Below are positions 1-11,999 of a stretch of DNA of 64,000 bases, piece after piece. The notes below the pieces were generated by a model, which was given only the letters and a program-made list of their open reading frames with translations, did not search any database and was not told the DNA's origin. The translations under genes and the position numbers were made by a program. How positions within the stretch are numbered: position 1 is the stretch's first letter; each line of letters opens with the position of its first letter. The DNA comes from Zygnema cylindricum (taxonomy: Eukaryota > Streptophyta > Zygnematophyceae > Zygnematales > Zygnemataceae), in NCBI GenBank assembly GCA_037447655.1, contig JBBHKE010001764.1, positions 432,737-496,736 of the forward strand, written 5' to 3'.

Positions 1-2600
1 GGAAGACTTAGAATATTATTTACTCTTAGGCTGAAGAACTGGAGGTAACTAGCGTGAGAGTGCACCAAAAATAAATGCACTCTCTCTGTATAAAGGTACT
101 TTTTAATTTTACCTTTTAAGCGTGTCCTGTTGGAAACACCTGAGCTGTACCGGAGAAGATCCGTGTACAACATTGCTGAAAGAGAGACGCGTGGGACGAT
201 TTCCGAGTCCATAGATGAGATAGGGTGGTAATAGTGGATTCGAACTTGGTACAATAGTGTGAAAGACAATGAGAGCACAACTATATCCTTTCCATCATCC
301 AGATGCAATAATTGTCGTTGACTACTTGCGAGGAGCATAATGACGCAGCATGTTCTTTATGGTGTAAAGCCGAGTCAGTGAATGTATCTTAAATTGTGTG
401 TGACATTAGTTCGTGTGCATACAATTAAATATTCATTTATGAGGAAATTGGGTGTTTGTATGTAGGTGGTACAAAACCCACTGTACGATGCGATGTTCTG
501 ATTAGTTAATTAGGCAGTATGGTTAGCTAGGCGGTAGAAGACTATGTAAGTAAAAAACTCACTAGTAGGACTCGTCGCTCAAAAAAGAATTAAAAATGAG
601 GTAGAAGAGCAAGAACCTTCGGTCATAAAATTGGAAGAGTTAGTGAATACATTACACCGCGTGTTGCTATTAGCGTTAATGTTTTTTTTTTCACTTAAAA
701 CTTCTTCTTTGAGTGCATACTTCTTCTCATTAGATTGTTCATCTGACCGTTGTGATGGAAAGTTACGATGCTCACCTTTTAATTGACGTTTCCCAATCTA
801 AAATCGGACAAAAAACATGTTATGAAAACACTAACACTAATAGCCATACACAGTCAAACTGATGCGCAACATGAATCCGAGGGAAGGAATGAACCAACAT
901 TGTTGGTGAGGGGAAATAATCCCTCCAAACTAGCATCGCTTTTCCTAAGAGGAATAAGAATGAACTCGACAAACAAAGGACATGCTATTTTGTTATTAAT
1001 TTTGTGCCTGTTATATCTTTCAATGTTTTTTCTTGTTGGTTCTTTCGCTTTGTTCCCCCCTTGAGTTGTATCCACGTGCATTCGGTTTTCCAGTTTCGTC
1101 TTTGTCTTTTATTGTTTGTTCGCATATACTCAATGGTTTACCATAGTAATTTCTTAATAAAGTCTTTTCGCTTGAGGAATAAGGAGGGAAATTTGGTGTA
1201 TGCATCCTCAGCTCAGACTTGTGAGCCCTTAACTTTGAATGAAAAAGCATTAGCATTTAAAAAGAAGAATATATTAATGGAAGTTGTGAATGATGAGAAT
1301 GGCATCCATCATGAAAGGCCCTGACTTAAAAAACCTTCAAAAATCCTAAAAAACCCTTGTGACTCGGTAGTTACCAAAAAACAAGAACATTATAGGATGC
1401 AGGTTTGTAAAGACCCAAAATCAAAAAAAAAGACTGAGCCATTTACGTCTATAAGTAATACTTTTGCATTGCACCACTTCAAAGCTGTTTTACAAGTTGA
1501 TAACATGCATGGGAATTCGACTACATTTGGGATTAATGACATCAGCATATAAATGTACCGATGCAAGCTCACATCATCGGAAAACAATTGGACAATAATC
1601 GGACAATAACTGGTCAATAATTGGACAACAATTGGACAATAATCGGACAATAACTGGTCAATAATTGGATAATAATTTGGCAATAATTGGACATTATTGG
1701 ACAATAATCGGACAATGATTGGACAATAATTTGACAATAGTCGAACGATAATTGGATAATAATCAGTCGACAATTGGACAATAATCTGACAATAATATGG
1801 CATTAATTGGACAATAATTGGAAATAATTGGACAACAATTGAACAACAATTGAACAACAATCGAACAACAATCAGCCAATAATCTTCAAATAATCGAACA
1901 ATCGCCGGACAGGTATCGGGCAAGTAATTACAATGCTAAAATGTAGATAGTCCACTCTATTTGATTGTAGTCAACCGTCCGTGGATTTGGAATGCAATGG
2001 ATGTTCAAACCCCTTTAAGTCCCCCATTCAACCCCTCCCTCCCTCCCCCTCTCCCTCCCCCTCTCTCTCCCTCCCCCGCTCTCTCCCTTATCCCACGTCC
2101 AAACGCCTTGTTATCTAGACATTGAAATCGAATATAATCCCAAATAGAACTTGCATTTAATGCTAATGGAAATATACTTAAATGAATGATTATTATTTAT
2201 CATTCGTGCTATATATCATACAAAATATATCATTTATCACTTATGTTTTATCTTTAGTACAAAATCGATATTCGATTTTCATTGAAACATTGTATGTTCC
2301 CAATTGAAGATTTTTTTTTTCTCCCATTAACACCGATTTAAAGAAATGGTTATCAAAAGCATTGGTTGTCTTTTAAAATCTAAAGAACAAAAATAATTTT
2401 TTAAACTAATATTGATAAGAAATTTTAAACAAGAGATTTGACGTACGATTCACTTCTCGGCAATCGACCTCCTAACAAAATTTAACATAGTTTCCTTTAA
2501 AAAAAATTTGAATCATATCATCGAATACGCCAATTACGACTAAAATGTTGACATCCAAACTAAAATAGAAAAAAAAAAAATCATTTTAAGCTTTTGAAAA
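1..2600. other. AT-rich spacer, no supported gene
   Basis: I see no convincing exon. Short open frames around 783-1324 overlap each other on both strands and show neither splice context nor a recognisable domain. The stretch holds an 11-bp minisatellite (about 1586-1875) and a C/T-rich tract (about 2030-2095), followed by AT-rich sequence. Confidence 0.5.
1586..1875. repeat. 11-bp minisatellite
   Basis: About 25 diverged direct copies of a unit close to GGACAATAATT stand head to tail. The array keeps a long minus-strand frame open, which gives a repetitive Ile/Val/Gln/Leu-rich translation that is not a credible protein. Confidence 0.85.
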
Positions 2601-2666
2601 GTTAACATCCAAAGTAAAACTATCTTTCATTTGAAGTTTTGAACCATTTGGTTATTTGCACTACAA

Positions 2667-5546
2667 CTATTGTGTTTGGTGAACCTCTCGACCGTAATCT
2701 TCTCCGAAATTTAAAACCCTTTTTCCATGCAACAAATCGAACCGTTTTGTGTGGTACAAAATACTCTTTACTAATTGTATACTCCCCCCGTCTAAACCTT
2801 CGACCAAAATTTGAAAATCTCTCTCTCCTCCCCAAATTTTCAAAGTTGCTTGTGAAATAGTCCATCCATCCTTTTCGAAAACCCTTAACGCCTCCTCCAC
2901 CCTCTTTTTATATGCCTCATAGTCATCTTTAATCCATGGAAAATATCCAATCGCTTCCAAAACTTTGTCTAGCTTTTTCACCACATCTTCTATAGGAAGA
3001 GGAGGAGGAGGAGGAGGAGGAGGAGGAGGAGGAGGAGGAGGAGGAGGAGGAGGAGGAGGAGGAGGAGGAGGAGGAGGAGACGGAGACGGAGAAGCAAAGG
3101 GAGAGGGAGGAGGAAGAGGAGAGTTTCCACCGACTTCTTCACTTTCTTGTCGTTCTCCCATATTTCCAAACTCTAATATGGGTCTTGCTTCATGTCCCTC
3201 TAGTGAAAAATTTGACTCGTTTACCGACGGATTTTGCAACGGAGAAGAATCTTTCATTTGGTTCGACGAATCTGGTCCCTTTTTCTCTTCAAAGTCAAAT
3301 TCTTCCTTTTTTGAAGTCGAAAAAGAACCTCCAATTTCACTCAAAGAGCCACTACTCGTATTTCCGATACTTTTGAAAGTTTTTTTTTTAATCGGTTTTT
3401 TTTCCCCAAGAGTCCAAGCACCTTTCTCCCATTGAAAGGAACTAGGAACTCCACATTCTGCAAAATGGCAAAATAGTTAAAAAAAAAAAAGTATTAACAG
3501 TAGAAAAAAGTTTTTTTTTTGACAAAGTAGCTTTTCCTGACGAAACTAAAGAATTCTGACAGCAGAAACTCAATTTTGATTATCGGGTTGTCGAAAATAG
3601 TGGTAAAGTCAAAAAAATAGAGTATCAGTTGCATGTACAAATATACAAGCGTATGAATATATATACTATGAAAATATAATATATGAATTTGTCACATTCA
3701 TGATTTACTAGTGTTTACCACCATTAGTGTGGATTTGAAATAGGGAGGGTTTGTGGAATTGAATTTACTGTGGGTTTGGATGTACGAATTTAGAGATAGT
3801 GTGGAAATGAAGTTTTAGTGGGTTTTGATTTAGTTTGGGTTTTAATTAAATGTGGATTTGTAGTTCGTGCGGATTTGAATTTAGTATGGGTTGGCATTTT
3901 ATGATGCGGGTTTTTAATTTAATGTGGGTTTTATATTTAAGGTGGGTTTGAATTAGATGTGGGTCTGAACTTAGTGGGAATTTGAAATTAGTGTAGATTT
4001 AAATTAATTGTGGATGGGGATATAGTGTGGGTTTAAATTTAAGATGGATTTGAATAAAGTGCGAATATAAAATTTTGTGAGAATTTGAATTTAGTGCAGA
4101 TACAAATTTAATGCGGATTCAAAATTAGTGTGGTTTTGAATTAACAGTGGAGTGAAAGGGAGAGGAAGAGGGAGAGGGAGATGGAGAGGGAGAGGGAGAG
4201 GGAGAGGGAGGGAGAGTGGGGGGGTGAGGGAGAGGGAGAGGGAGAACGAGAGAGAGAGTGAGGGATAATAAATTATTATGGATCACATTCATGGTTGTAG
4301 GAAATAAAATAGGTGGGACGTCCATAAAATAGTGTGAATTCAATAATTAAAAGAGGCCACACTAAATGTTGTGAAGAAGTCATTTTTTTTTTTCTTTTTT
4401 TATGTAAATTGGTGTGGTCCACACGAAATGGTAAAAGTGAAATTTTATTTTTATTTGTTTGATGAGGCATTTTACCGAATTATAAAAAAAATTGGACTAA
4501 AAGCCAAGAATCGAGACTCTTCATTTTTTTTTTTTTTTCAAATAGAGGTTTTCAAAAAATATCGAAAAGGACAAATTAGAAACGGACATGAAATATGAAC
4601 AAAGAAACATAAGAAAAGAAACTTAAAAAAAAAAAAAAACCTTCTAAAATCCTATAATACCCAAAAAATAAAAATAAAAAGATGATTTGAACGGATGGGA
4701 AATGATGAAAAAACAATAATGATTGAATTAGTTAACCGCGAATATTTAAACGGATAAAAACAGATTAATAAAACCCTAGTTACATAAAATCAGGAAATAT
4801 TGAAGAAGAAACAAAAAAAAAAACACTAAATTTTACACACAAAAACATAAATAAACAAATAAACACATAAAGGGCTTTAAAAAATAAAAAAACTACTTAC
4901 CTGAAAAAAAAAACTGTAGCCCTTTTTCAACAATTTTTCGACAATTTCCTCCGGTCGTCCGAATCTCCAAAATAACTTTTTTGAATTTTTTCGACTCAAA
5001 ATTTTTCTCCGACCGAAGAAAAAATGTAAAATTTTCAGTTTTTGCAATTGGGTATTCTCTCATAGGAAAATTAAAATTTTCTATCCACTTTAAAAGCTTC
5101 TCAAACGAATCTTTATTAACAAAATCTTCTTCTGTCAATTTTTTATGTGACAAATTGTCACAATTTTCATCATTTATATTTAGTTTTCCCCTCAAAATAC
5201 CCAAAATTTCAGTTAAAAACGGAACATTTTTAGGGTTTTTAGGAACACTTTTAGGGTTTTGTAGTGTTTGACCTCCATGAATGTACTGTTTTTGAACTGA
5301 AAAAAAATCATGGAACCTGTTTTCAGTTTTCATTAAATATCTGTAATTTGAATCTGAAATTAGGGTTTCCGGAGAGGGATTGTATGGGGCATAAGACAAA
5401 AAACTGGCAAAATTTTTATGCTTTATTTTTTTTCTGACCGGATTCAAAAAAAAAATATTTCCTCTTTCCAAAAACCCTAAAGGACTTTTAATTAAAGGGG
5501 GAGAAAAAACATTTTTAGATTCTTTTCCGGAACAGAAACGAGCCAT
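2667..5546 (-). CDS. Orphan two-exon protein with poly-proline run
   Basis: Function not recognised. Exon 1 is 5546-4901, exon 2 is 3457-2667 (stop), and the join encodes 478 residues. The start was chosen because it begins MARFCSGKES in a strong context (CAGCCATGGC) and lies just below a cluster of bZIP-type boxes. Exon 1 ends in CAG|GTAAGT and exon 2 follows TTTTGCAG; the phase is conserved (G+AA gives Glu), and an in-frame join across 1.4 kb is unlikely by chance. The protein is Lys/Phe/Glu-rich. It has an acidic Ser-rich stretch, then Ser/Pro and about 26 consecutive prolines written by a (GGA)n microsatellite, then a C-terminal part of about 110 residues that may be helical and includes DVVKKLDKVLEAIGYFPWIK. 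No signal peptide or membrane segment is visible. It may be lineage-specific. An upstream in-frame Met near 5669 would read through the boxes, which is less likely. Confidence 0.55.
2995..3080. repeat. (GGA)n microsatellite encoding poly-Pro
   Basis: A nearly pure GGA trinucleotide run lies inside exon 2 of the minus-strand orphan gene. Read on the coding strand it gives CCT proline codons. Length variation here would change protein length without shifting frame. The plus-strand poly-Gly frame is a shadow. Confidence 0.9.
3720..4260. repeat. Diverged 17-bp minisatellite plus GGAGAG tract (intronic)
   Basis: From about 3720 to 4140 a unit near ATTTAGTGTGGGTTTGA recurs with heavy divergence. 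It is followed at about 4146-4260 by a purine tract built of GGGAGA units. Both lie in the single intron (3458-4900) of the orphan gene. Confidence 0.7.
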
Positions 5547-5575
5547 GGCTGCTGTGACGTGACGTGACTTCATGA

Positions 5576-5769
5576 TGACGTGGCAAAGTGCTGACGTGGC
5601 AGAGTGCTGACGTGGCAAATCCAGGGATAAAATGACTAGCGAGATCTGACGTGGCAACGGAGATATCACGTGTCAAGTGATGACGTCGCCGATGTGAGAG
5701 AGACGTGGCAGATCCTGGGGTGACGTGGCAGATGAGCTCTGACGTGGCAGTCTTAGGGCTGACGTGGCG
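5576..5769 (-). promoter_or_regulatory. Cluster of eight TGACGTGGCA boxes upstream of orphan gene
   Basis: TGACGTGGCA occurs exactly at 5576, 5592, 5608, 5647, 5721 and 5740. One-mismatch copies are at 5701 and 5760. The first three are 16 bp apart and the last four 19-20 bp apart. The block lies 30-225 bp upstream of the ATG at 5546. ACGT-core motifs of this kind (hybrid C-box/G-box) are classical plant bZIP sites, and TGACGTGG matches the metazoan UPR element. A role as promoter of the minus-strand gene is inferred from position. Confidence 0.6.
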
Positions 5770-5924
5770 AGGGCATAGACTGAAGGTTGGCAACAAATGG
5801 GGTACAGTACCGTACTTTACAGTAGTCGACAAAATATTAAAGTACAGTAAGTTATCGTACGGAAACATGACATAGTGCGGACCGTACAGCCTCGATACAG
5901 TTCGTTACGTCACACACTACAGTA

Positions 5925-6123
5925 CACCGTCGATCGTATTTAGCGTGTAGAAATTATTAGAGTAAAGAAAAAATTAGCGTCATTAATTCTAATTCAGTGG
6001 CAGGAGACGTGGCAAATTATGGTCCACGTCCTTAAATAGCGTCATTTATGATATTTAAGGTTCAAGGGTCAAAATTTAGGGGCGCCGAATTAGTGTTCAA
6101 CACGCTAAATACGATCGACGGTG
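5925..6123. mobile_element. Stowaway/mariner-like MITE S1
   Basis: A 199-bp element with near-perfect terminal inverted repeats of about 20 bp, starting CACCGTCGATCGTATTTAGC. TA dinucleotides flank both ends (5923-5924 and 6124-6125), as expected for Tc1/mariner-type insertion. It has no coding capacity. Its interior carries a GACGTGGCA motif like those of the adjacent promoter block. Confidence 0.8.
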
Positions 6124-6125
6124 TA

Positions 6126-7742
6126 GTTAATGATTCTTACGTAAAGTTTGCGACCACATTTATGATTTTGAAAATGGAAATGAAAATTTCGAAACGGAAT
6201 GGCAAAACGACGCGGCTAACTTTGAAGGTCGCGGTAAACTTTGAATGTCGGTGGATGTCACACGGAGCGTGCGAAAATATTTTCGGCTCACCTGCATCCA
6301 GCGTGGCAGGCGGCACATGGACCGTACGACGTAGGCACATGGCCTATACGACGTGTAGACCTATGACCGCTTGTTCAAAGCGGATATTTTTTTGCATTTT
6401 CACGTGTACCAATGGTACACGTCTAGTATCGTACAACTCTCCTCGCGAGGAGAGTATCGTCACACTGGATGATGTGCGCGATTGCTTCGCGGATCTGAAA
6501 AAGTGGAATATCCAACGGCCAGGAATTACGCCTACATCATTGGAGCTTCCCGACAGCTTTCCAGTAATGATATTTCGTCTGACAAAAATAAATTTAAGGT
6601 GCGGCGTGGTACGAATATGTACGAACTTGTACGGCGCCCAGTAACGAACCACACTTTTCGTCTAATGGAATTCCACCCTTATTCGTCCGTCGTACATTGG
6701 TTAATTTTGTACTTTTTCGGTTACGGGCGGGCACGGTTAGTCGCGAAAAATCGAGATTCGGTTAAATTTTTTTTTTCGTAAACGCCGGTCGGTTAACGGT
6801 TAACAATTTTGGAGCGTGATATAACTCGGTCTGGCGTCGGTTACTCAGATTTTGAAAAAAAAAAACGGTCGGTTTCGGTTATTTTGACTTTTGCGACCTT
6901 TGGAACTCGTACAGTTATGCCAGATATGGAAATTTGCGTCAGAGTTGCACAAACAAGTTCTCGGGTTCATTAATCGCTAGCTGACGTCGATTTTATAATT
7001 CGCTATCATCGAATACGTCACATGTCTTATGTCAGCCCAGTTACTACGCAGCAGGCACCGTGTTTCGCGCGGACCAGCTGTCGTCATATAATTATCAAAA
7101 TAAATGCGCAGATCACCAGTGTGGATAAATTTCAACCGTGGATCTGCTTACATTTATTCGTACAAGAATGTACAAGTAAATTGGAAAATAATGCGGCATT
7201 GCCACGTTTAGAAAGAAGAGTAAATCAGTAGGAGGTGCTCCGATTCGCTGATGAATGGGTATTAAACTAATGTTCCTCTGGCATTGTTGGAACCATGTAA
7301 TAACATAAATAAAGGTAACTGCCTGGATGACAATTACTGAATTACCATTGCGTACCGTACCCGAAAAGTCAAAACCAATAAAGCGGTACAGCAGGCCCGC
7401 TGAACCAGCTCCGCATTTTCGAAGAATCTTCCCCCTCTTCCGACATGTCGGCAGACGGCCGCGGTTTCTGGAGCTGTGCGCGGTCCACTCCGCGTAGAGC
7501 TCTCCGCCGGAACCCTAACGGAACTGACAAAACGGCAACGAACTGACGTCAAGCTGGACCGAACACTGCTTTGTGTTTGCCTTCGTCGCTTCTAACCCAT
7601 TGGTCGACAGTTCCAGGAGTGACTCCTGCCTTCGCTTCAGTTTCGAGTTCTCGTTGCAGGGAAGCCGATTGGCGTTATTGTGGACGTTTACATCTGCTGG
7701 AATAGGTGTTGCAGCAAGGGAGCCTGGGAAAGAAGCGACGCC
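6126..7742. other. Transposon-derived spacer upstream of ALIS gene
   Basis: No gene supported. The first part is rich in CGTAC/GTACG and holds an 18-bp perfect palindrome (6437-6454). Around 6656-6678 is a terminus-like sequence (TAATGGAATTCCACCC followed by TTA) that matches the right end of the Harbinger-like family seen elsewhere in the window; I could not place its left end. The last 400 bp are less AT-rich and probably hold the promoter and 5' UTR of the ALIS gene. Confidence 0.5.
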
Positions 7743-10700
7743 ATGAGCACATCTGGAGAGGGCGCGGTGGCACCTAAGGAGTCAAAGAAGCCTAAGTGTG
7801 AGTATCCGGCAAAAATGAATTGCCGTGGATCCTTTTTTAAGCAGGCTGTGATTCATAGCCACATTTTTCTTAACCGTGAAATGTTTTTGACGAGCTCAAC
7901 CTCTCGACAAGTTAATTATTTTTCCATGTCATCCATCAGCAGATATGTCTTAAGTTCTATGGTTGTTATGGCACACGACAGTGATTTCCTTTGCAGGTGA
8001 TAGTGTTGTTTTTGGAAGTTGTGTTCAGAGGTTCATACAAATGATGGATTAATGTACAACTTTTTAGTCATAGGCATTTTCACTTCATCGTAAAACTTCC
8101 AGACTGTGATTCACAATCAGTTTCCTAGTTTTGGATGATGGCAACATCGTTATTTTTGATGCAGTAAGGAGTTTGTGAATCTCTTTATCACATTAAGCAC
8201 TTGAAGCCCAGGTAGAGTAGATTAAATTCTTACAGAAATTGATTTCTAATTTTCAGTTCACACTTGTATTTCTAATGTAATTGAGTACCTTATTGTTGCG
8301 TTTTGTTGTAAAAAAAATATGGAAATGCCTTTTGTTTGCTTAGCAGACATATTTGTGAAAGCCCGGATTAGACTTTTCTCACTACGTAAGGCCATATTTA
8401 CTGCAAAAATGCTCTCGAGAGTATGCAACTTAAACCTCACGCTGCCACCTTTACATCCACGATATGAGTCATTTCTGAGAACACGGCCTTTTTACCCTGT
8501 CAATAGTAGTCGCAGCTGTGTATGTCGTCACGTGGAACTTTCAATATCCAAAGATGCTGTAGGTCAAATATTATGTTTTAAGCATGGCTTTTTGGGTAAG
8601 TTTTGAAGTGCTATGCGAGAAGATCTACAGTCTGGAAGCGTATTGCGTTCTATGTATCAGGCAGGTATTCACCCATTTTGACCAATAAGGACCATTTTTC
8701 TTTGGTGGCGAAATTACTGGCGAGGGCATTTAGAAGGGATGGCGGTTCACTTTTGAGTTGAGAATGAATAACGTTCTTTTATTTTTTATTGAGGTGTCTT
8801 CTTCCCTGACATTTTCTGACTGACTTGTCATGACTTGCCTTCCCACCTGATTTTTTCAGATTCCAAATTTACTCAGCAAGAACTCCCAGCATGCAAGCCA
8901 CTGCTGACTCCTGCTGTGGTAAGCTGATTGTAGGATCTCTATAGAACTTGTTTTATGTCTTCCAACAGTTTTTTGAACCAATGCGTCAAATGAACTCTAC
9001 TTGTCGTTTAGGGTGTGCGACTTCCTTTATCGGCATTAGGGTGACACAGTAAGTTTTTTCTATTTTTAAGCATATTGTACCAACCATGGGTGACTTTACA
9101 GGAGTGATATCAGCTCTGCGTTTGTTGTATGAAGCTGGGTTGTTTTGTTCCTTGACCATTTATTTCTGGTGGTATTGCAGGTGATCTCAACGTTTTTTAT
9201 TATTGGTGTCATTTTTATTCCAATCGGCGCAGTTTCTCTATTGGCATCTAATGGGGTAAGTTTATGTGGTGAGTTTTAGGAAATGTGGCTGTTTTTATGT
9301 TCTGTTGTTGTTACTGTGGGGCGCAATAAGTGGTTAGGAGTTGCTCACGGAACAGACAACAGTTTAATTGCCACAATGTTCCATCTGTCTGTTTACTTTC
9401 CATGTTTACAGTAGCCTCAGTCATGATTTTCACAAGTCGACATTAGTAATCTCACTGCATGTATGTCCCATATTGCACATTGACCTATCATTTTGTTTTA
9501 AGAATGTCAACAGTTTAGCCTCAAGGATATGAAGTGCCGCTTTATAGCCTTAATAAAAACCTGAGTTTGAATTTGTTGTTGTCATGTTCCTCTTGCTTTC
9601 CTTTAATACCTTCACCTTGTTTTTTCTTATTTCGCTTCAGGTGGTTGAAGTGAAGAAAAGATACGACCAAGATTGTCTTCCTAATGCGACTGACAATGAC
9701 GAGAGGTCTTCTATTTTGGAAAACCAGCTGAATGTAACTATTCCAAATTGTACTCTCACTATAACGGTGAGTTGTAGAAAAAAAATTGGACCAAGTTTGA
9801 CCAAATTGAGGACGTAGTCTGCTGTTTTCAATATGGATTCTGATCACCTGTCAATGTTTGTGGATACAGTTGACCTTGCAATGGCAGACATATTGCTATG
9901 GAACTGTTGTACTGAAAAAGGCTGCAAGTAGGTGTAGAGGTGAAGCTTTGAGTTATTTTTCATCTCTGATTGTTGCTGGCTTTTTGAACTTTTTCGTTTT
10001 CTGTTTGTCTTTTCAAGTCTTGTGATTTAGTCTTGCTGCATTATGGTCCATATGGTGCTCGCCTGCTGTGTTAGGATGTATGTTGAGAAAATCCTTTTTT
10101 TTTTTTTTAAAGAGTTCCATGGGACTTTCCAGGTGATAACAACGATGTCATGGTGATGTTTGTTAATTTAGCTGTAAGCTTTGTAGGAGGAGATTCCACA
10201 GATGAATCTAAGTCTTGGTCTTTGAAATGAGAACTTTTTCTTAAGACTTTGTGCTGAAACACCTCCAGCCTGTTGTGGAATGTTCAAAAAGCATATTGGG
10301 CAAAAAGTTGCTTCAACCACCACTTGGACGGTGCTAATTAGGGCACGTGGACTTATTGGGAGCAGGTACCAAAGAAAATGTCGGCGCCTATTTTCGTGTA
10401 CTATCAGCTGGACAACTTTTACCAGAATCATCGCAGGTAGAGCCGAATGCTAGTTGTTCAAATACCCGGACAACATTTATGTTTTTTTTGAAGATGCAGG
10501 AAATAAGGAAAGCCGGTGTTTTTTGATGTTTTTGAATTTGAATATAAGCTTGCGCACTTATGAATTGTCTTCAAATTGATCTTGTCGACGCATTCGACCA
10601 TGGAAAGTTGTCTTGAAGTGTCTGCTACTTACAGAAATGGATTGTCATTTAGCCACTCATAAACCCTACTCTAGAGCAGCATTTGAAAAGCCAGGGAAGA

Positions 10701-11999
10701 TCTGTACTGTTTTCCTCGATTTTTCTTATCTTTACTCTTTTTTTGCCATCTTTCTAAAATCACTTCGGTGAAGGATGCTATTGCAGGTATGTGAAGAGTC
10801 GCAGTGACAGTCAACTGCGAGGAGACAGTGTGACTGGCAGTGGTTTGGATGTTTGCAAACCGGAGGCTTATTTAGGAGGAAATACAAGTTTACCTATTGA
10901 TCCATGTGGTCTCATAGCTTGGTCACTGTTCAACGACACATACTCATTCTCCACGGGAGATTCCAATATTTCTGTGGATGAGACCAACATCTCATGGAAA
11001 AGTGATCGAGATGTAAAGTTCGGATCACAGCTGCCAGAGAACTTTAACACAGACCCTTTGTTGCGGGGAGGTGGAGTTTTGGATCCAGCAACTCCGGTGA
11101 GGATTTTTCCTTTGCACCAATTTGCAAGTTTCTGGAGAGATTTGGAAAGGCCCACTTTTTCGGAAGCCTTCTTTTATGATACGCTTTTGCTTTTCTACCT
11201 GTGGTGTGTATAATGCGGCCATGGCATTCTATGATAAAATATTTTATCAGCTGATATAGCTGTACCTGTTTTCTCTGTGACTTTTCAGTTGAACCAAGAT
11301 GAACATCTGATTGTGTGGATGAGAACAGCAGCTCTTCCCACTTTCCGCAAGTTGTGGGGCCGGATACATACAGACATTGCAGAAGATACAGTGATCTCTA
11401 TTTCCATACAGAACGTATATAATACCTATCGTTTCGGCGGTGCAAAGTATGTGGTGCTCAGTACAGCCAGTTGGCTTGGAGGGAAAAACGCATTTCTTGG
11501 GGTCGCCTATCTGTCTGTTGGCGGTTTGAGCATTCTCCTCGCGCTCCTCTTTTTGCTTCTCCAGCTTGTTAGCCCGAGGTACGAGCCTAGTTTTTAACAA
11601 ACAAACTTTTCACTATTCTCAATTGAGTTTTTCGAGGGTGCCAATTTTTAAGATCATTGATGTTGTTTTATGTATATTTCTAGTCTGTGATAATGCATTT
11701 CTGTTAGGGAAGTTGTGTCATTTCCTGCATCTTTTTTTTTATATTTTCATTTTTTGCTTTAGGAGCTTTTGGCGTCTGTGTCCTTAGTGTGTTTCTGTTT
11801 CTCATCAAAGTGTTTGGTTGATGTAGAGGCTGACTAAGGCCGTGGGCAGAATGGCTGCCACTCTGCACTATATCACCCTTTTTTGTGCATATCACTAACC
11901 TCGAGTGTTGTGGATTTGCAATGTTGCAGAGAATTGGGGGATACCTCGCTGCTTTCTTGGAACAAAAAAGCGTTGGCTGCTGGAGGGGGTGGTAATTGA
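7743..11999 (+). CDS. ALIS: CDC50/LEM3-family ALA-interacting subunit (ALIS)
   Basis: Beta subunit of P4-ATPase phospholipid flippases; the family is needed for ER exit and activity of the ALA catalytic subunits in ER, Golgi or plasma membranes. Exons: 7743-7797, 8860-8918, 9181-9255, 9641-9766, 10366-10436, 10787-11096, 11289-11578, 11930-11999. They join in frame to 351 residues, the family's usual size, and every intron is GT-AG. Visible marks: the cytosolic motif SKFTQQELPACKPLLTP (about residues 20-36); a first membrane span at about 39-61; the lumenal PIFVYYQLDNFYQNHRRYVK block; DPCGLIAWSLFNDT; several N-glycosylation sequons (NATD, NVTI, NCTL, NDTY, NISV, NISW); a second span near residues 300-327; and the cytosolic tail ELGDTSLLSWN. 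The start is the first in-frame ATG, with GACGCC before it. It appears intact. No P4-ATPase gene lies nearby. Confidence 0.94.

Noticed and set aside
1390-1923. 177-codon minus-strand frame rich in Ile/Val/Gln
   Set aside because: It is a translation of the 11-bp minisatellite; no splice sites, no domain.
2965-3435. Plus-strand poly-glycine frame
   Set aside because: Shadow of the minus-strand orphan gene's poly-proline exon, which has correct splice sites and phase.
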